A stretch of 64,000 nucleotides of DNA from Stenopsyche tienmushanensis (taxonomy: Eukaryota > Arthropoda > Insecta > Trichoptera > Stenopsychidae). The stretch covers positions 186,001-250,000 of the forward strand of contig WACJ01000324.1 of NCBI GenBank assembly GCA_008973525.1, read 5' to 3'. The notes under the pieces were generated by a model. It did no database searches. It saw nothing but the letters and a program-made list of their open reading frames with translations, and was not told the DNA's origin. A program made the position numbers and the translations under genes. Numbering within the stretch: position 1 is the stretch's first letter; each line of letters opens with the position of its first letter. Positions 11,311 through 39,725 of this stretch are shown here, piece by piece.

Positions 11311-13230
11311 ATTTGACGAGAAGGAAAGCGTTTCTGGGGTGCAACAGCTCAAGTCTTCGGTGCAGAAAGGTATTCGCAGCAAACTCCTAGAATCGTATCC
11401 ATTTCTTGAGTCACACGTAGATGCAATTCTGCCGAAGAAAGAATCCTGCAAAATAGTCAAATGGTACACATATATATATTTTTTATGGACATTTCAATAT
11501 CAATGATTATATTTATCAAGATTACATTATGATACATATCTGGTATTTCATCATATTTAATAATATGGTTTAATAGTCTATAATCTAAATACATTTATGA
11601 TCTAGAATGTATTTGTCATGTTCTTTTTTTGATACTTATGAGTTTTGTCTTGATTTTCAGCCATGATCATATAGAAATTATGGTAAACAGCACTGGTGAG
11701 CTGTTATTTTTCAGGCATCGCGATGGGCCATGGATGCCGACATTGAGACTTTTGCACAAATGTAAGATGCTATTCAATAAATTAGTTTATTTTAATATTA
11801 ATCATGGTTTGATTTATAATAATGAATTACATTTTTAGATCCCTTCTTTTTGCCGATGCAGCAGGTAGATAAGGGAGCTATAAGGTTCGTATTGAGCGGG
11901 GCCAATATTATGTGCCCTGGATTGACTTCGCCAGGAGCCAAAATGTCTCCCGTTGATAAAGGAACTGTAGTTGCTATTATGGCTGAAGGCAAACAGCATG
12001 CACTCGCCATTGGACTTACAACACTGTCAACTGACGACATGTAAGAAATAATAATTCGATTAATATATTCTATATATAAATGACAATTATTTGAATTTAA
12101 AAAGCATATAACATTCTTATATTTCTGTTTAGCGTATGAAATGATATAATGTTAAAAAAGAAAACAGGACGTTTATGTCACATTTTATGTTTGTTTGTTG
12201 TAAATTCGTTGAACAACTCGTAGGTGATTTTCGTGAAGGAGCGTCTTCAAAACCAGAAAGTCCATCAGTCTCAGATAAAGACGAAAGGCTTAATGGGAAG
12301 CTGCATATATTGCGGAACTGTGAAAGATTAGTGGCGGAAGATGTCAAATTAATGATTTTTGCGATACATGCAGTTTAAAATCAGAGTTGAATTGATAAAT
12401 CTTGTTTATACTTCATAATCTTGCATGTTATGTATCACTGCAAAGGGTTAATATTCTTCCCATGATTAAACCATAGTTTTAACCTTCTAAATAGTAAATT
12501 TTCTAATCTGATGATGATATAATTTTTGAGATATGTTCAGAGTTTGGTGACTTTCATCTTCATAACTAATATCTATATTACTGTGTGCTCACATTTTCTT
12601 AAAAAGACATCTGCTTTTTCTTTGCTGCTTCTGGTACATTCTTTATTTTCTTGTTTAAATCCATGATCATTTTTGTTATTTGTGGGTTTCTTTAGATATC
12701 TGATTACTTTTCATAAAATGACGTTTAAATAACATGATTCACTGAATGGTTCATTAAGTCAGAAAGAAGTATGTTTATAATTTTTTTAAGCAAATATTGT
12801 ATTGCTCGAATTAATATTTTTAGGAAATGTTAAATGCTTTTTATGTTCACATCATTAGGGGCATGTTTAGGTTCTCTTTTGCTAAAATGTTAATGTTGAT
12901 TGATTGTCTAATAATGAAAGCTGTAAGATGAGTATTGATTGTTGACGAGAGATTTTTATTTGTAAATTTTAGATATTTTGTTTATAAAATTAAATAATGC
13001 AATAAAAGATGCATTTTTTGGACAACAAGTGTTATCACATAATCTATAACTATCATTAGTAATTTATATTTAATTCTAATTATGTAAATATTTCGTTTGA
13101 GTTATTGCTTTTATGTACATATTAAAATATTTTATGATGAATTTTCAGAGCGAAGGTGAATAAAGGCATTGGCGTTGAAAACTGTCACTATTTAAACGAC
13201 GGTCTGTGGCAAATGAAACCTGTGAAGTAA
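11311..13230 (+). CDS. MCTS1: MCTS1/MCT-1 translation re-initiation factor, four of five coding exons
   Basis: Exons 11311-11463, 11661-11761, 11839-12040 and 13149-13230, all with GT-AG introns and one open frame, stop TAA at 13228-13230. The order of conserved blocks matches MCTS1: FDEKES start, [32 protein letters not shown], then the PUA domain ([50 protein letters not shown]) and the C-terminal [13 protein letters not shown]. The exons give 538 coding bases; adding the expected 11-base first exon (Met-Phe-Lys-Lys) would make 182 residues, against about 181 in vertebrates. Known family role: MCTS1 binds DENR and the 40S ribosome and promotes recycling and re-initiation after short uORFs. 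The split codon at 11311 needs AA from an upstream exon. I found no ATGTTYAARAA followed by GT upstream in the window, so that exon is either too short to recognise or lies off the window. A poly(A) signal AATAAA is at 13268-13273. Confidence 0.96.
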
Positions 13231-13273
13231 TTATTTATTTATTTGTATTTTTTTATAATTTTTAATGAATAAA

Positions 13274-16200
13274 AAGTTTTTTAATACTCACTTTCTATTG
13301 ATTGTAAAATACCATTTTGTCAATTGAAAGGGGTTTAAAGGATCTATCTTATTAAGCGCCGAACGATAAAATAAAAATTACACCTTTATGCTGTGTTTTA
13401 TTACCTTCAATTTTCATTACAAATAACATCTTCCATACACATAATACAATGAAATATATGCAAAAAATATTATATATATAATATATATAATTCACTTAAA
13501 ATATTAATATTTACTCCAACTATTCAACAAAATTGCAGCTATTTATATAAGTGTTTATCATTCAAATTGCACATACTAAATATGATTAATATTTATTACA
13601 ATAAAGATTTATTTAATAAAATTAGAAAACGGTGCTGTGAATGTAAAATTTAAAAATCAACCTTGCGTTATTAACACTTCTAATCAATTTTAAAATTTGA
13701 AGTTCATAATAATAATAATACATAATAAAATTACTTTATTAAAGTGGCATTAAATAAAATCGATTCTGAAATTCTGTCAATCTATCCGTAAAATACACTA
13801 AATCTAATAATCAGCTAGATTGAACTTCGCTACTAATATTGGAAAAAAAGGAATGTCAAAAATACAAAAACTGTTCTTACATGAATGATTCAATACAATA
13901 TTAACAAACAGGAGTATGCGTAATAGGCATTAAAACGTGCTCATAGTTTTTAAAAATTTAAATATGGAAAGCGTTCATTTGTAATGTTTTATTAAGATTT
14001 CGTCAAAGTTAAAAGATGTTTTAGAGTCACGCGCTTCGATAACATGTAAGAACGTTGTTAATATCACACGATTTTCACCAATTTACAAAAGTAATTTATA
14101 AATCATAGAAATAAAACAGAAACCCACCACCTCGATATATAAAAAGGAAAATCTAAGACGCAAACAGTGTGGCACTACAATGGCTCAAAATTTTATCTAA
14201 TTGGATTGAATATATGAAATTTTCCAAATAAAAAAAAGACCCTGATATTCAGGGCCGTCGATTTTGAATTTTCAGCTACACCTAAATGTGCATATTTGAA
14301 TGTTTTAACTCGCAAGTACCGACCGTCAGTCTATGAAATCAACGATGCGTCTAAATTTGACCAAAATTAAATTGTGGAGAATCTATGCTTTTATCGACGA
14401 TTTTTAAACGATCGAATAGTGATGACTAGACTAAATTTAAACGAGGGATGATGAAGAATGTCCCTGATTATATAGCGGGTCGGTACTTATGAGGAAAAAT
14501 GAAAAAAATTCAGTATGTAGGCTGCCTCCTGATAGCAAAGTGATTAATTTATTCAAACACTTTACAAAAGTTATTATTAGCTTGTCTTCCTTCCGAACAT
14601 ACATTTACTATTTATACATATATATGTATATACAAATTACAGTTTGAACGACATACATACAAGTGAACATTAGACATCTTAGCATATAAAATTTTCAATG
14701 GACAGAATAATTGCATGCTATTTTATCTTACATTGTGATTTTTTAAGCTATTCCACTTACACTTGAGTTATATTATATCTCATAAGATTACTCATAAAAG
14801 TAAGTTTCAAATATTTTTTTTGGATGGAATTAAAGCGCTAACGTAAATGTTACACATATATTAATTTATTTCTCTTTTTTTTTTTTTTTGTTAAGTGATC
14901 GTGTCTCGAAATTCAGCTTATGTTTAGTATATATGAGAAAGCACAAAATATTATTTGTGTTTTTTTTATTTATTTTTGAAATTTAGAATGTATATGGACA
15001 GATACAAGGGGGAAAAGAGTGCACAGCCGTAATCGTGTCGACATGAAATATGATTATTTAAAAAATATAAGACAAATATGCGATATACGTTCAATTTTTG
15101 ATTGCTAATCACGATATATCTGCATATATTGATAAAATTCCTAGTCTAATAATATTAATATGACTTTACCACATGTGACACAAGCTTTTCTCATTTTTCC
15201 ATTGGATGCAACAATCTTTTTTCTGCAAAAGCATATCGCCTTAAGATTACTTAGGACAAAGATATATATTTTTTAATGTAACGTCATATTAATGTAATAT
15301 TATATTTTGTGGCACTGATTCTAGAAAAATCTAATCTAATTTCTAAACCCTACGTTCTGCCTTCGGTTTTTTTTAACCATTCAAAATTTTATTGGATTTC
15401 TTCATTTTTAATTAACGTTATGCAAACGTAACGGTAAATTCTAAATAGAGAATCGGTCGATACCAAAATTTAATTAGAGAAGATTTGGTAAAACCATGTT
15501 TTTTTTTAAATCCGCAACAAGAAGCTACTAATGGAATATTGACTCGATATTGCAGTTCATATATTTCTATGTAAATCAATAAACAATTCATTTAAATATG
15601 TACGTTAATTGATTTTATTCCTCGGTAATATTTGCAAGCAAAATGAATTTAAATGTCGACATTTAAAATTTGAAATGAAAAGGTTCTCACATCTTGTACA
15701 TTTTGTATTACGATTTAACAAGGTAACAATTATTATTTTTGTATGTACATTAATTCATGGATGAAGCTTAATCTACCATAAGATTGAAATGCACAGACTA
15801 AGCTGATACTAAAACTTAGGGGAATATCACAATAGATGGAAATTCCAAGAAAAGTGGATTTGTCAGACGATTATGACAAGGACAGAATTTTGATAATTGA
15901 ATATACATTTCGTTAAAATAATAAATCTTAAGTAATACTCGATGAATAAAAAGAGAAAGATAAAATAAAAAACAATTCAACGTCAATGTAGATGGCTCTT
16001 AAAATAAAATGTTTTGCATTTAAATTATTAATGGTAAATATTTGTTCAGGGAAAAATATTCAGTCTCTTTAAAATATAATCTTTTCATCTTGCATAAAGA
16101 ATTTTATTATTGATACTCGAAATTCATGTTATTTTATTGGACATGCCAGGCTCTAATGTAAATGCACTTTTCTGTCAGTTACGCCACAGTGTGTAACAAG

Positions 16201-17594
16201 CTTGATAATGAGCCACGGGTAAGCCTGCCAGTTTACTTCTGAAGGAGTAGATTTTGCTAAGGAGTGGTGATACTCGCCTAATAGCGCCACTCCAGAACAG
16301 TCAAGCGAGAATAACAAAATTGATCAACGGTAAGAATGACGTGAGTGTCTTAAATATCAAAACAAACGCCTACTTTCAAGACAACATGAACGCTCACTCA
16401 GCAATGTTTCTGCATGATCAGAATAAAATGAAATCAGGGTAAACTTGGATCGGTCTATTTATTGGTGAATGTATGCAAAAATTTCTACTCAACAATCAGG
16501 ATAATATTTACGCAATAATTTCGGGGATCAATAATAAATTTTCTTTTGCCAGTATAAATATGCTTTGTAAAAATAATATAATTTAATAAAAACACCAGAG
16601 CCTATGTATGTACAAAAATGACTTGATATTGAAGTTGATGTAAAATTTTTGTAAAAGTATTGCACTCGATTTAATAAAATAGGCTCTGGTTGGGGATGTT
16701 TTAAAAAAATCTCAAAATTAATACTCAAATGAATACAAATATCAATACAATATTGCTAAAAATATAATATATTGGTATCCGATGTAAAATTTCTTATGTC
16801 AATAAACATATACTCGATACCAAAATACAATGCAATATATTTAAGATACCTCTCGCGGAGCGTAAAAAACTATATATGTATGTATAATGTGAATGTGTTG
16901 TATATAATTAAGCTTTATTATTTAAATATATTTTAAGTTGTTTGGCAAAAATAATTACATTTTATTCAATAAATATATGTATTTTTGTATGAATATATGA
17001 TTTCAACTTTGTTTTTAAGTACTTAAGTGCATAATTCTAACGTATTTGCTTTTTTAAATTTAAGTATTATTAAGTACCCGAATCATGTCGTCGTAATTGC
17101 CACATTCATAAATAAATAACAATTTTTTGCTAAACATAAATAAAACTTTTCGACTTCAAAATAAATAACGCATAAAGTGTATTCAGTTGTAATGGGAAAC
17201 GAATCAAAAATACATACTATGAATACGCGTGTGAACGTGACTGCAAATACTGTTTTGTAAAAAATAGGAATATGGATTCATTTTATGTATTTCTCTATAC
17301 TAAGCCATTTTCATGTCGCTATATGTTACAAAAACACTGCAATAGCGGATACTAAAAGCAAAAAACTTGTTTTATTTTAACGTTAACGACATAGGATAGC
17401 TTAATCACGTAATCCGATGTATTTCTTTTTTTTTAAGTACAAAATATTCAAAGCTATGTAATGACAATGCCTAGTCAATAAGCATTCTTGTATTAGGTAA
17501 ATTATTATCGGATTCCCTAAATGACTATTTAATAATGTGACATTATAAGCTTAGGTCTGAGCAATTGTATAGTTTACTATAAGAAGACACGATC
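13274..17594. other. Convergent interval between MCTS1 and neurobeachin
   Basis: AT-rich 4.3 kb, likely holding the 3' UTR of neurobeachin on the minus strand. The dispersed repeat at 16195-16350 is within it. A poly-T run (14873-14890) and TA-rich tracts (13475-13495) occur. No ORF of interest. Confidence 0.55.
16195..16350 (+). repeat. Dispersed repeat, inverse partner of 34255-34420
   Basis: GCCAGTTTACTTCTGAAGGA, AGGAGTGGTGATACTCG and CACTCCAGAACAGTCAAG read in reverse at 34300-34385. Two copies 18 kb apart in opposite orientation, no coding sequence. Confidence 0.8.
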
Positions 17595-33073
<15,479 letters not shown>

Positions 33074-33127
33074 CTGGAAAATTAAAATAACACCGTAATT
33101 AATACACATTTGTGAAGAAAATCGAGT

Positions 33128-33318
33128 TTGAATATAGGAAATACGTTTATGGCTATGGAGGTCGGCCGATTTCTTGCAAAATTTCACGCTGCGAACACCA
33201 TGGAATATTGCATAGAAATAGGCGGTTTGAAATTTGCGAAACGCCATGGAAAAAAAGTGAAAACTCGAATGGGATTGCGCAACGTTTGTCAATATTTAAT
33301 CCGACCATTGATGGATGA
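33128..33318 (+). other. Orphan exon-like ORF ending at a strong splice donor
   Basis: One plus-strand frame from ATG 33128 runs to GATGATAAG/GTAAGTA at about 33320, a full-consensus donor. The product has balanced composition (VGRFLAKFHAANTMEYCIE, MGLRNVCQYLIRPLMDD) and the DNA is more GC-rich than its flanks. No family is recognised, and no partner exon was found. It starts 55 bases from the neurobeachin exon on the opposite strand. Confidence 0.25.
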
Positions 33319-33849
33319 TAAGGTAAGTATAACGATTATGCTTCCGTGGCGAATGCGATAGTCCCTCGATAGACGCGGTCCTATTATGCGCGGTCTTCAT
33401 AAAATGCGACAATTACATTTTATATATCAAACGTTCGATATGGGAGGAATTTGACCTCGAAATTGTGACCCATGCGAATCAACGAGGTGAACGTGTCGGA
33501 AATGCCTTCCGCAACCTTCTCTATTTTCACGGAGCTTGAAGGCTTTGAGTTATATTTTAAAAGGGCGGCGCTAAATATAAGATCTGTTGAAATGCACATA
33601 AAATGTAGAGATTTGTATTCGCATAATGGTTAAGAGCCTTAAAGTATTTTAGACATGGGACCCTCCACTAAACAGAGCTGTTTATTGGCTCCACTATTCG
33701 GGGTCATGCACAACAAAAATGCACACTAGGGTGCAAAAACCGAGCCAAAAACCACGGGGGGATGAATTAGCTGGGACTAGCTATATGATATATAAATAAA
33801 TACGCAAATATAATAATTAATTGTTCTATGATATACATATATATATGAA

Positions 33850-34105
33850 AAGGGTATTTGAGTTTCGCTCACAACCCCGGGAGGGTGCAAGCCCGTTGAG
33901 TTTACTGGCCGCCGGGGTCTATCGAGGTCGTAGAAGAGAGAGTGGTGAAGAAAAATTAGAGGGAGTGGCCACAAGGCTTCCGTGTCCAACTGGTCCAAAC
34001 TCTAGACCGCTGATTTCGATATCGCAAGCGGTACCTAATATTATGAAAAAACAGGAAGAGGTGGCGCCCGGAAGTAGACGCGGACCACCTCTCCTGATAG
34101 GATAA
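33850..34105 (+). repeat. GC-rich repeat-like segment related to 23230-23320
   Basis: A GC-rich block with an ATG-started open frame of 94 codons in an AT-rich region. Its inner part matches 23250-23300. The open frame is probably accidental. An antisense frame is also open, as expected for GC-rich sequence with few stops. Confidence 0.4.
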
Positions 34106-34254
34106 AAATCGAATTCTATGGAATCTCTCAATCGCCATAAAATTTAGGTATAATTAACTGAAATTGCTATAGTTGGATAAGCTATTAAACTCTTTCAACA
34201 AAGATAAGACGACTTTCGTTCGTGTTGTCTTGAAAGCAGGCGTTTGTTTTGATA

Positions 34255-34420
34255 ATTAAGACACTTGCATCATTCTTATCGTTGACCAATTTTGTTATTC
34301 CCCCTTGACTGTTCTGGAGTGGCGTCATTAGCCGAATATCACCACTCCTTTGCTAAATCTACTCCTTCAGAAGTAAACTGGCAAGCTTGCACGGTAGCCC
34401 CGTCCTTTTATTTTAGCAAC
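34255..34420 (-). repeat. Dispersed repeat, inverse partner of 16195-16350
   Basis: Contains CTTGACTGTTCTGGAGTGG, ATCACCACTCCTTTGC and CTCCTTCAGAAGTAAACTGG. Same family as 16195-16350. Confidence 0.8.
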
Positions 34421-34679
34421 ACATTAATGGGCAAAAATAGCTGAATTACAAAAAGCAGATACCATGCAAGTTAAACATTAAGAAATATTCCGAATAAATA
34501 TTATGTGTTAGCAACAGTGTTAAGGTTCATTTATTGAGTCTGGTTCATTATCAAGGCTAGTCATATATATTCCAGAAATATTGTTATATTAAAATATATC
34601 AACCATTCTCGTATCAATGCAAATGAGTATATCATCTATAATATGTGTGAATCCAGATATCAGAGTTATTAAAAATATA

Positions 34680-34885
34680 AATAATCATCACAGTGCAGTC
34701 ACAAACAGTCAACTGCAGGAAAAGGGACTCTTTAATATTTATTCACGGGAAAGGATCACAAACAAGTATCAAAAGTATAAAAAGGTGCTTTCGGCGTCTT
34801 TTCAATAGAGATTTGGGGTGATTATAAAGACTGAGTAGATTCTTTTCGATCATGGTGAAAAACTACTCGGGGAAAATTACTTTTC
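34680..34885 (+). repeat. Dispersed repeat shared with 48700-49010
   Basis: AATCATCACAGTGCAGTCAC with CAAACAGTCAACTGCAGGA and TGAAAAACTACTCGGG match AGTCCATTGCAGGACTAG and TGAAAAACTACTCTAG at 48720-48990, with the same spacing and orientation. The CAGTCCAYTGCAGGAC word is a common theme in insect interspersed repeats. Confidence 0.65.
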
Positions 34886-36469
34886 TTTGTCCCGTTTTGT
34901 GGCTGTAATATCCTGTTTTTGGCTATCCATTTTCATAATTTGTACATCAATTAGATTTGCTTAGTAATCATCTTAAATTAAAAGATATTAGAAGAAATTA
35001 AACTTAGTTGATGAAAATTATGATCACAGGCAACCGACGTTTAATATAATTTAGGCAATCATTTAAGGGTGTGCAGACGTACGGGGTTTATTTGTCAATT
35101 AAATAAATTGTAAATTAGTAGTGTCTTGTATATAAAAGAGTGGGTTTATCCATTAGATTATTTATAATTGTTTAGTTCCAATTACTGATGAAAATATCAT
35201 TTGACATACATGTCATCGAGATGATTTTCAATATATTCAGAGTTTTTAAATAAAACTATCAGAAATGTAAGTTCTTTAAATAGCAAGGAAGTGTTAAAAA
35301 TACTAACAAGTAAACAAATATAGACGGCCGCATTTTAAACCAATGACCTTAAAATTTTGAATAAATTAACAACCATGACATTTAAGGGTTTATGGTAAAA
35401 TAAAATTAAAAATTACACTTGTAATCAAAATTTGCATTTAACGGCGGTTTCGTAATAAATAAAAGGAAAAGTATTAAGATGAAAAATAGCATAATACAGA
35501 ATGGCAGAGAAAAGCCAATCCAACAATCATGCCAATGTATTAAATTAGATTGCGTAAATATTTATAAATAATTTCTTCCGAGTTCGACATCCGCGACGAG
35601 CCTTGACCCTCTCTATGGCGGAAACCGTTTGAATTAATAGATCGATAATGATTTTTACGAGTCGACCGCAATTTTATGACGCAATAAATTTTGCATATGC
35701 GCGGCTATTTTATGCTTTCGATTTAAAAAGGCTGTAAAATTGAAGTTGAAATATTCGAAAGTCGTCCGTTTTGTGAAAGGATTTTCATTTGAGAAACGAG
35801 GAAAAGCCAAGACAGTGCGGATACAAGGACGACGTATTATGGTTGTTGAGGATCATTAACTTTTTTTTTTGATCTAAACATCTAGGTCAAGTAATTCGGG
35901 CGGTTTGATTTGATGGGATTCCCAATCGATTGAATGTGTCAATATCACATGATTCGTAAACGAACAAAATAATGAGTGATTCGAAGAAGTGTATATGAAC
36001 TGCAATGAATGTGTTTTGATGCTATTTATTATGTTTGTGCGTATCAAGATTGCCATGGGAAAAGAGCACCACTTGGGGTTTAGTCATGTGCAGTAATTGA
36101 AGCAATTGAATTGAACTTCCTACACAGTTTGTTCTTATTTTTATTTCAACTTCATATAAAGGATTCAAAATGTACTTAATGCATCGGTGGTCAAAAAAGG
36201 TCTTAACCCAATGAAATATTGTTTTCAGTGTGAGTCAAGCTTTTTGTTGCGATACATTTACAACAGAAAATGCATTTATATTATATGATTCTTGACATTA
36301 TGTTAATTGTAAATTATGGCACTTTTCTTGCTTGTTTGGCAAGAAATTAGAACAAAGGGTAATAAAAATTAATATCCAAAATATCTGATTCAGAAATACA
36401 GAAAATAAAGAAAGAAATAGAAGTACTAGAATCAGAAACAGTTGGACAATACAATTGCTAATATAATTA

Positions 36470-36660
36470 AAATCAGTGCACCAGTTGTTTATAAGGATAA
36501 TATAAAGTTTATTGAAAAACTATTAAAAAAATTTCACATCGAAAAATTTCGAAAGATTTTCTATTGTCGATAAAATCAATCATATCGACAACTGAGAGGG
36601 TTTTCTCGACAACAGGCTCAATAAAAACGAAATTACGGTCAATTTTAACGTTTTGATGAG
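36470..36660 (+). mobile_element. hAT transposase C-terminal remnant
   Basis: One frame reads STTERVFSTTGSIKTKLRSI up to a stop at 36656, matching the hAT dimerisation motif in which an SxxERxFS block precedes a K-x-x-LR-S segment. Only this C-terminal tail is recognisable. Confidence 0.6.
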
Positions 36661-36830
36661 TATAGTCGCATATCTGCGATCGAATTCCAATGATTCAGAA
36701 ACAGCATTCTTACACGTTGAGTTCGGGGAGAGACAGAGAGCGTATCTTGAGTACATTGTACGATTGTATAGATCGATAACCCAAATATATTGACTAATAA
36801 TGATAACCCAAATTAATCGATTTCAAGTGT
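36630..36830 (+). repeat. CT-rich dispersed repeat, copy
   Basis: Contains GATTCAGAAACAGCATTC, GAGAGACAGAGAGC, TGTACGATTGTATAGAT and ATTGACTAATAATGATA, all shared with 59545-59745 and inverse to 7985-8235. Confidence 0.65.
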
Positions 36831-37004
36831 ATTTCAAAAGTATTGTTTATATTTAGGCGAAGAAGAAATGAACGAATATTTTGTGCTAACAACAGTGTTT
36901 ATTTATTGATACGTGGTTTTGTACGGACGATGAGTGGCGGACCTACAAATATAGCATCTACGTTTAACTCACTTACGATTAATGCACTTTTATTTTTAAA
37001 ATAC

Positions 37005-37165
37005 ACTTTAACCTCTTTTTGTGCGGTAGATGCGTTCCGCGGATAATCGCACAAAAAAAGGCTACGACTTACATAGAAAAAATGAGGATGCATTCCATGG
37101 ATTTTAAAAATCGCATAACTTTGAAACTTTTTTATAAAATATATCCAAAATCGCATAAAAAAAGT
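37005..37165. mobile_element. 'GCATAAAAA' MITE family, copy 1
   Basis: CCTCTTTTTGTGCGGTAGAT, GCGTTCCGCGGATAATCGCA and repeated TCGCATAA runs. Relatives at 37660-37710, 39470-39725, 41508-41640 and 54105-54240. Confidence 0.65.
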
Positions 37166-37659
37166 TAATTTAAAAAAACAGGTAAACAATAAGACAATTA
37201 AAATATAACATTTTTGATAACGTATTAAAGATGTCTTGCATTATTGGTAAAATTTTAAGGGTGTCTGGCATCTCAAATGTCACCTATTTAGAAAAAAAAC
37301 ATTTTTTGACCTTATTTTTAATAGTGCTTAAAGATTTCATTCTGGTAGGACTGGCTTAGTTGTTGCCTCACTAAAATAGTTACAATTTTGTAAGTAATTG
37401 GAGTTTTGGAAATTTCTTTGGAGGATGTTTTTTCAAAAGTTGAAACATTGAAAAAAAATGCAAAAAAAACCAAAATTGATTTTTTCAAAATTCTAGATTA
37501 GAATAAAAGGTGCGGTCGCAATTCCATCGATAGCAAATGCAACATGATTTAAGCAGTCCAAAATTGTAATTGTTTTCCAAATTTCGGTATTAATATTCAT
37601 GATTTATTTTCCATTTTATTCAAAATATCTCGATACATGCTCTTCTTGAAAATTAAAAA

Positions 37660-37715
37660 AAAATTGCTCTAAAAAAAAACCGCATAACTTCGAAATCGCA
37701 CAAAAAAAGTCTTTT
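37660..37715. mobile_element. 'GCATAAAAA' MITE family, fragment
   Basis: AAAAAACCGCATAACTTCGA then AATCGCACAAAAAAAG, same as the inner part of the copies at 39500 and 41560. Confidence 0.5.
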
Positions 37716-39469
37716 TGAAATGTAAAATTTTATTTGATTTCACGCCTTTTTATATGAAAACTTCTATCATTCTTTTTTCAGTGACGGGATCAAGTAGCTT
37801 CCTATCAGAATAAATGTATTTCTTATGAAGATAATTATGTAGAAAAATAAGACACTCCATTTGTATTTTTAAATGTCATTAACAAATTTAAACAGCAAAA
37901 TTCCGGGTTATATTTTACCTAGTCCTGTTTGCAAAAAATGATCTTTGAAAATTTTGGACTTATTACTAAAATGACCTACATGTAATAGCATTGTTTATAT
38001 TTGTGCAATACATATAATATTGTGTTATAATATGAATTATAATAAAAAAAAGATGGTATTAAATTAAAAAAATATCAAATTAGGCAGTGTATGCGCAAGC
38101 GCATTAGCATTGCTATAGGATATATTTGGGTAACCTTGTATTATTGAGTCGCATTTAAAATATAGCTTCGTAGTTGGTTAATGACACCATACAAGACGAA
38201 TGTTTATATTTTTTCGTTTTAATAATTAAAAAATAAACACAATTAGATTGGCATATGTCTTGGGGCAACTTGACCCACAAGGACATGATGCATTAATAGA
38301 AAAACCCGGGTAAAAGTTTGATTTGCGGCGAAAATTGAAGTTGGCGACCCTGTAACAGATTTTCGGCCACAATTGCATTTTATCTGGCGTTTGCGTAGCA
38401 AAAACGCTCGATAAGTGCATTTATATGCAATCGTTTCTTCGACGAATATTTGCAAAAAAAAAACATTCGCTTGATTTATTTCCGAAATATAAATAGAAGT
38501 GAACGGAATCTAATTATTAATAATTAATAAGTAAAAGGCGGAAATGGCACATCTAAGAATTTGGTGATCGCAAAAGGGAGGACGGAATCACGGTCGATTT
38601 TGGTGTTTGATTAATTTGCGTTCTTTGAAGTCACATGCATTTATTTGATTTGTTTTGTATTGTTTTGATATGATATTGGGTGCGAATGTGGATCGCAAAA
38701 AACAACCATAATTGGATACAATTGGCAGTACTTCCGAATGAAATTGTCATCGATTTTAAATAGGCGACCTTCGCATCGATTATCGGTGTGATAGCGGAAA
38801 TATATTTTCTGAGAATCGTGCCAAGCTTGTATGCTGAAAATGAGTGATGATACGTGAGTAAAAATGTTTGGAAGACTCGTCTAAATTTGTTTGTGTTTAC
38901 ATTATCAACAGTTCAACAAACTGTTAAAATCAGGTTTCGTGCAGATATGGCATTGAAATGGTAGCGATGTATACGGAATTTCCAAGGACAGTTTTCATCA
39001 TCATGCTGATGGAGATCAAGGCTGAATTTAAGGCTGTTGAGATATATGAGTTGTTGTTATTAATTATATTTTGAGATTTAATCGATGCATTTAAATACGA
39101 ATGTACCATTATCGGTCCATGATTAAAAATAAACTATTACTAAAAAATTGAACCCCAATAATTTACATTAATATATAAAGAATTGTTAAATAACTCCAAT
39201 GCGAATGAACTCCAAAGTAAAAGTCCATTAATAATTTGGAGCATCGAGTGACCATTAATAAGCAGGGACCAATGCAAGTCATGATTTGGATTGCAATGAT
39301 AAACAATGGTCGTTCTTAGTTCATGTTTATAAACAAAACTACAAAAATGAATGCATTTAAAAACACGTCTTCTTAAATTAGAATTTTTAAATATGATTAC
39401 ATTACGATACTATTATTAGAATAAGAATATTTAAGTAGGAGAGTATCTAAGGCTAGTTACTTATAACAA

Positions 39470-39725
39470 AATATACTCAAACCTTTTTTATGCGACTTTT
39501 TTTGTGCGATTTCAAAGTTATGCGGTTTTTTAAAGCAATTTTTTTTATTTCATATAGAGTACGCGCATTTTTCCATGTTTTTTTTATTAACTTTTTTTAT
39601 GCGATTTTGGATATATTTTATATAGAAGTTTCAAAGTTATGCGCTTTGTAAAATCCATAGAACGCATCTTCTCGTTTTCTATATCAGTTATAGCTTTTTT
39701 TGTTCGATTTCGATTATTTAATAAG
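39470..39725. mobile_element. 'GCATAAAAA' MITE family, copy in opposite sense
   Basis: TTTTTTATGCGACTTTTTTT, GTGCGATTTCAAAGTTATGC and a second TTTTTATGCGATTTTGG near 39597. Reverse of the 37005 and 41508 copies; contains at least two internal units. Confidence 0.6.

Larger units (their letters stand above)
33362..36460. other. Gene-poor sequence with scattered repeats
   Basis: Apart from the repeats listed at 33850-34105, 34255-34420 and 34680-34885, nothing coding is recognised. If the neurobeachin gene continues beyond 33073 this is intron. Confidence 0.5.

Noticed and set aside
12175..12378. 67-codon ORF within the last MCTS1 intron
   Set aside because: The flanking MCTS1 exons join in phase without it and the product is unrelated to MCTS1; at most an unknown repeat fragment.
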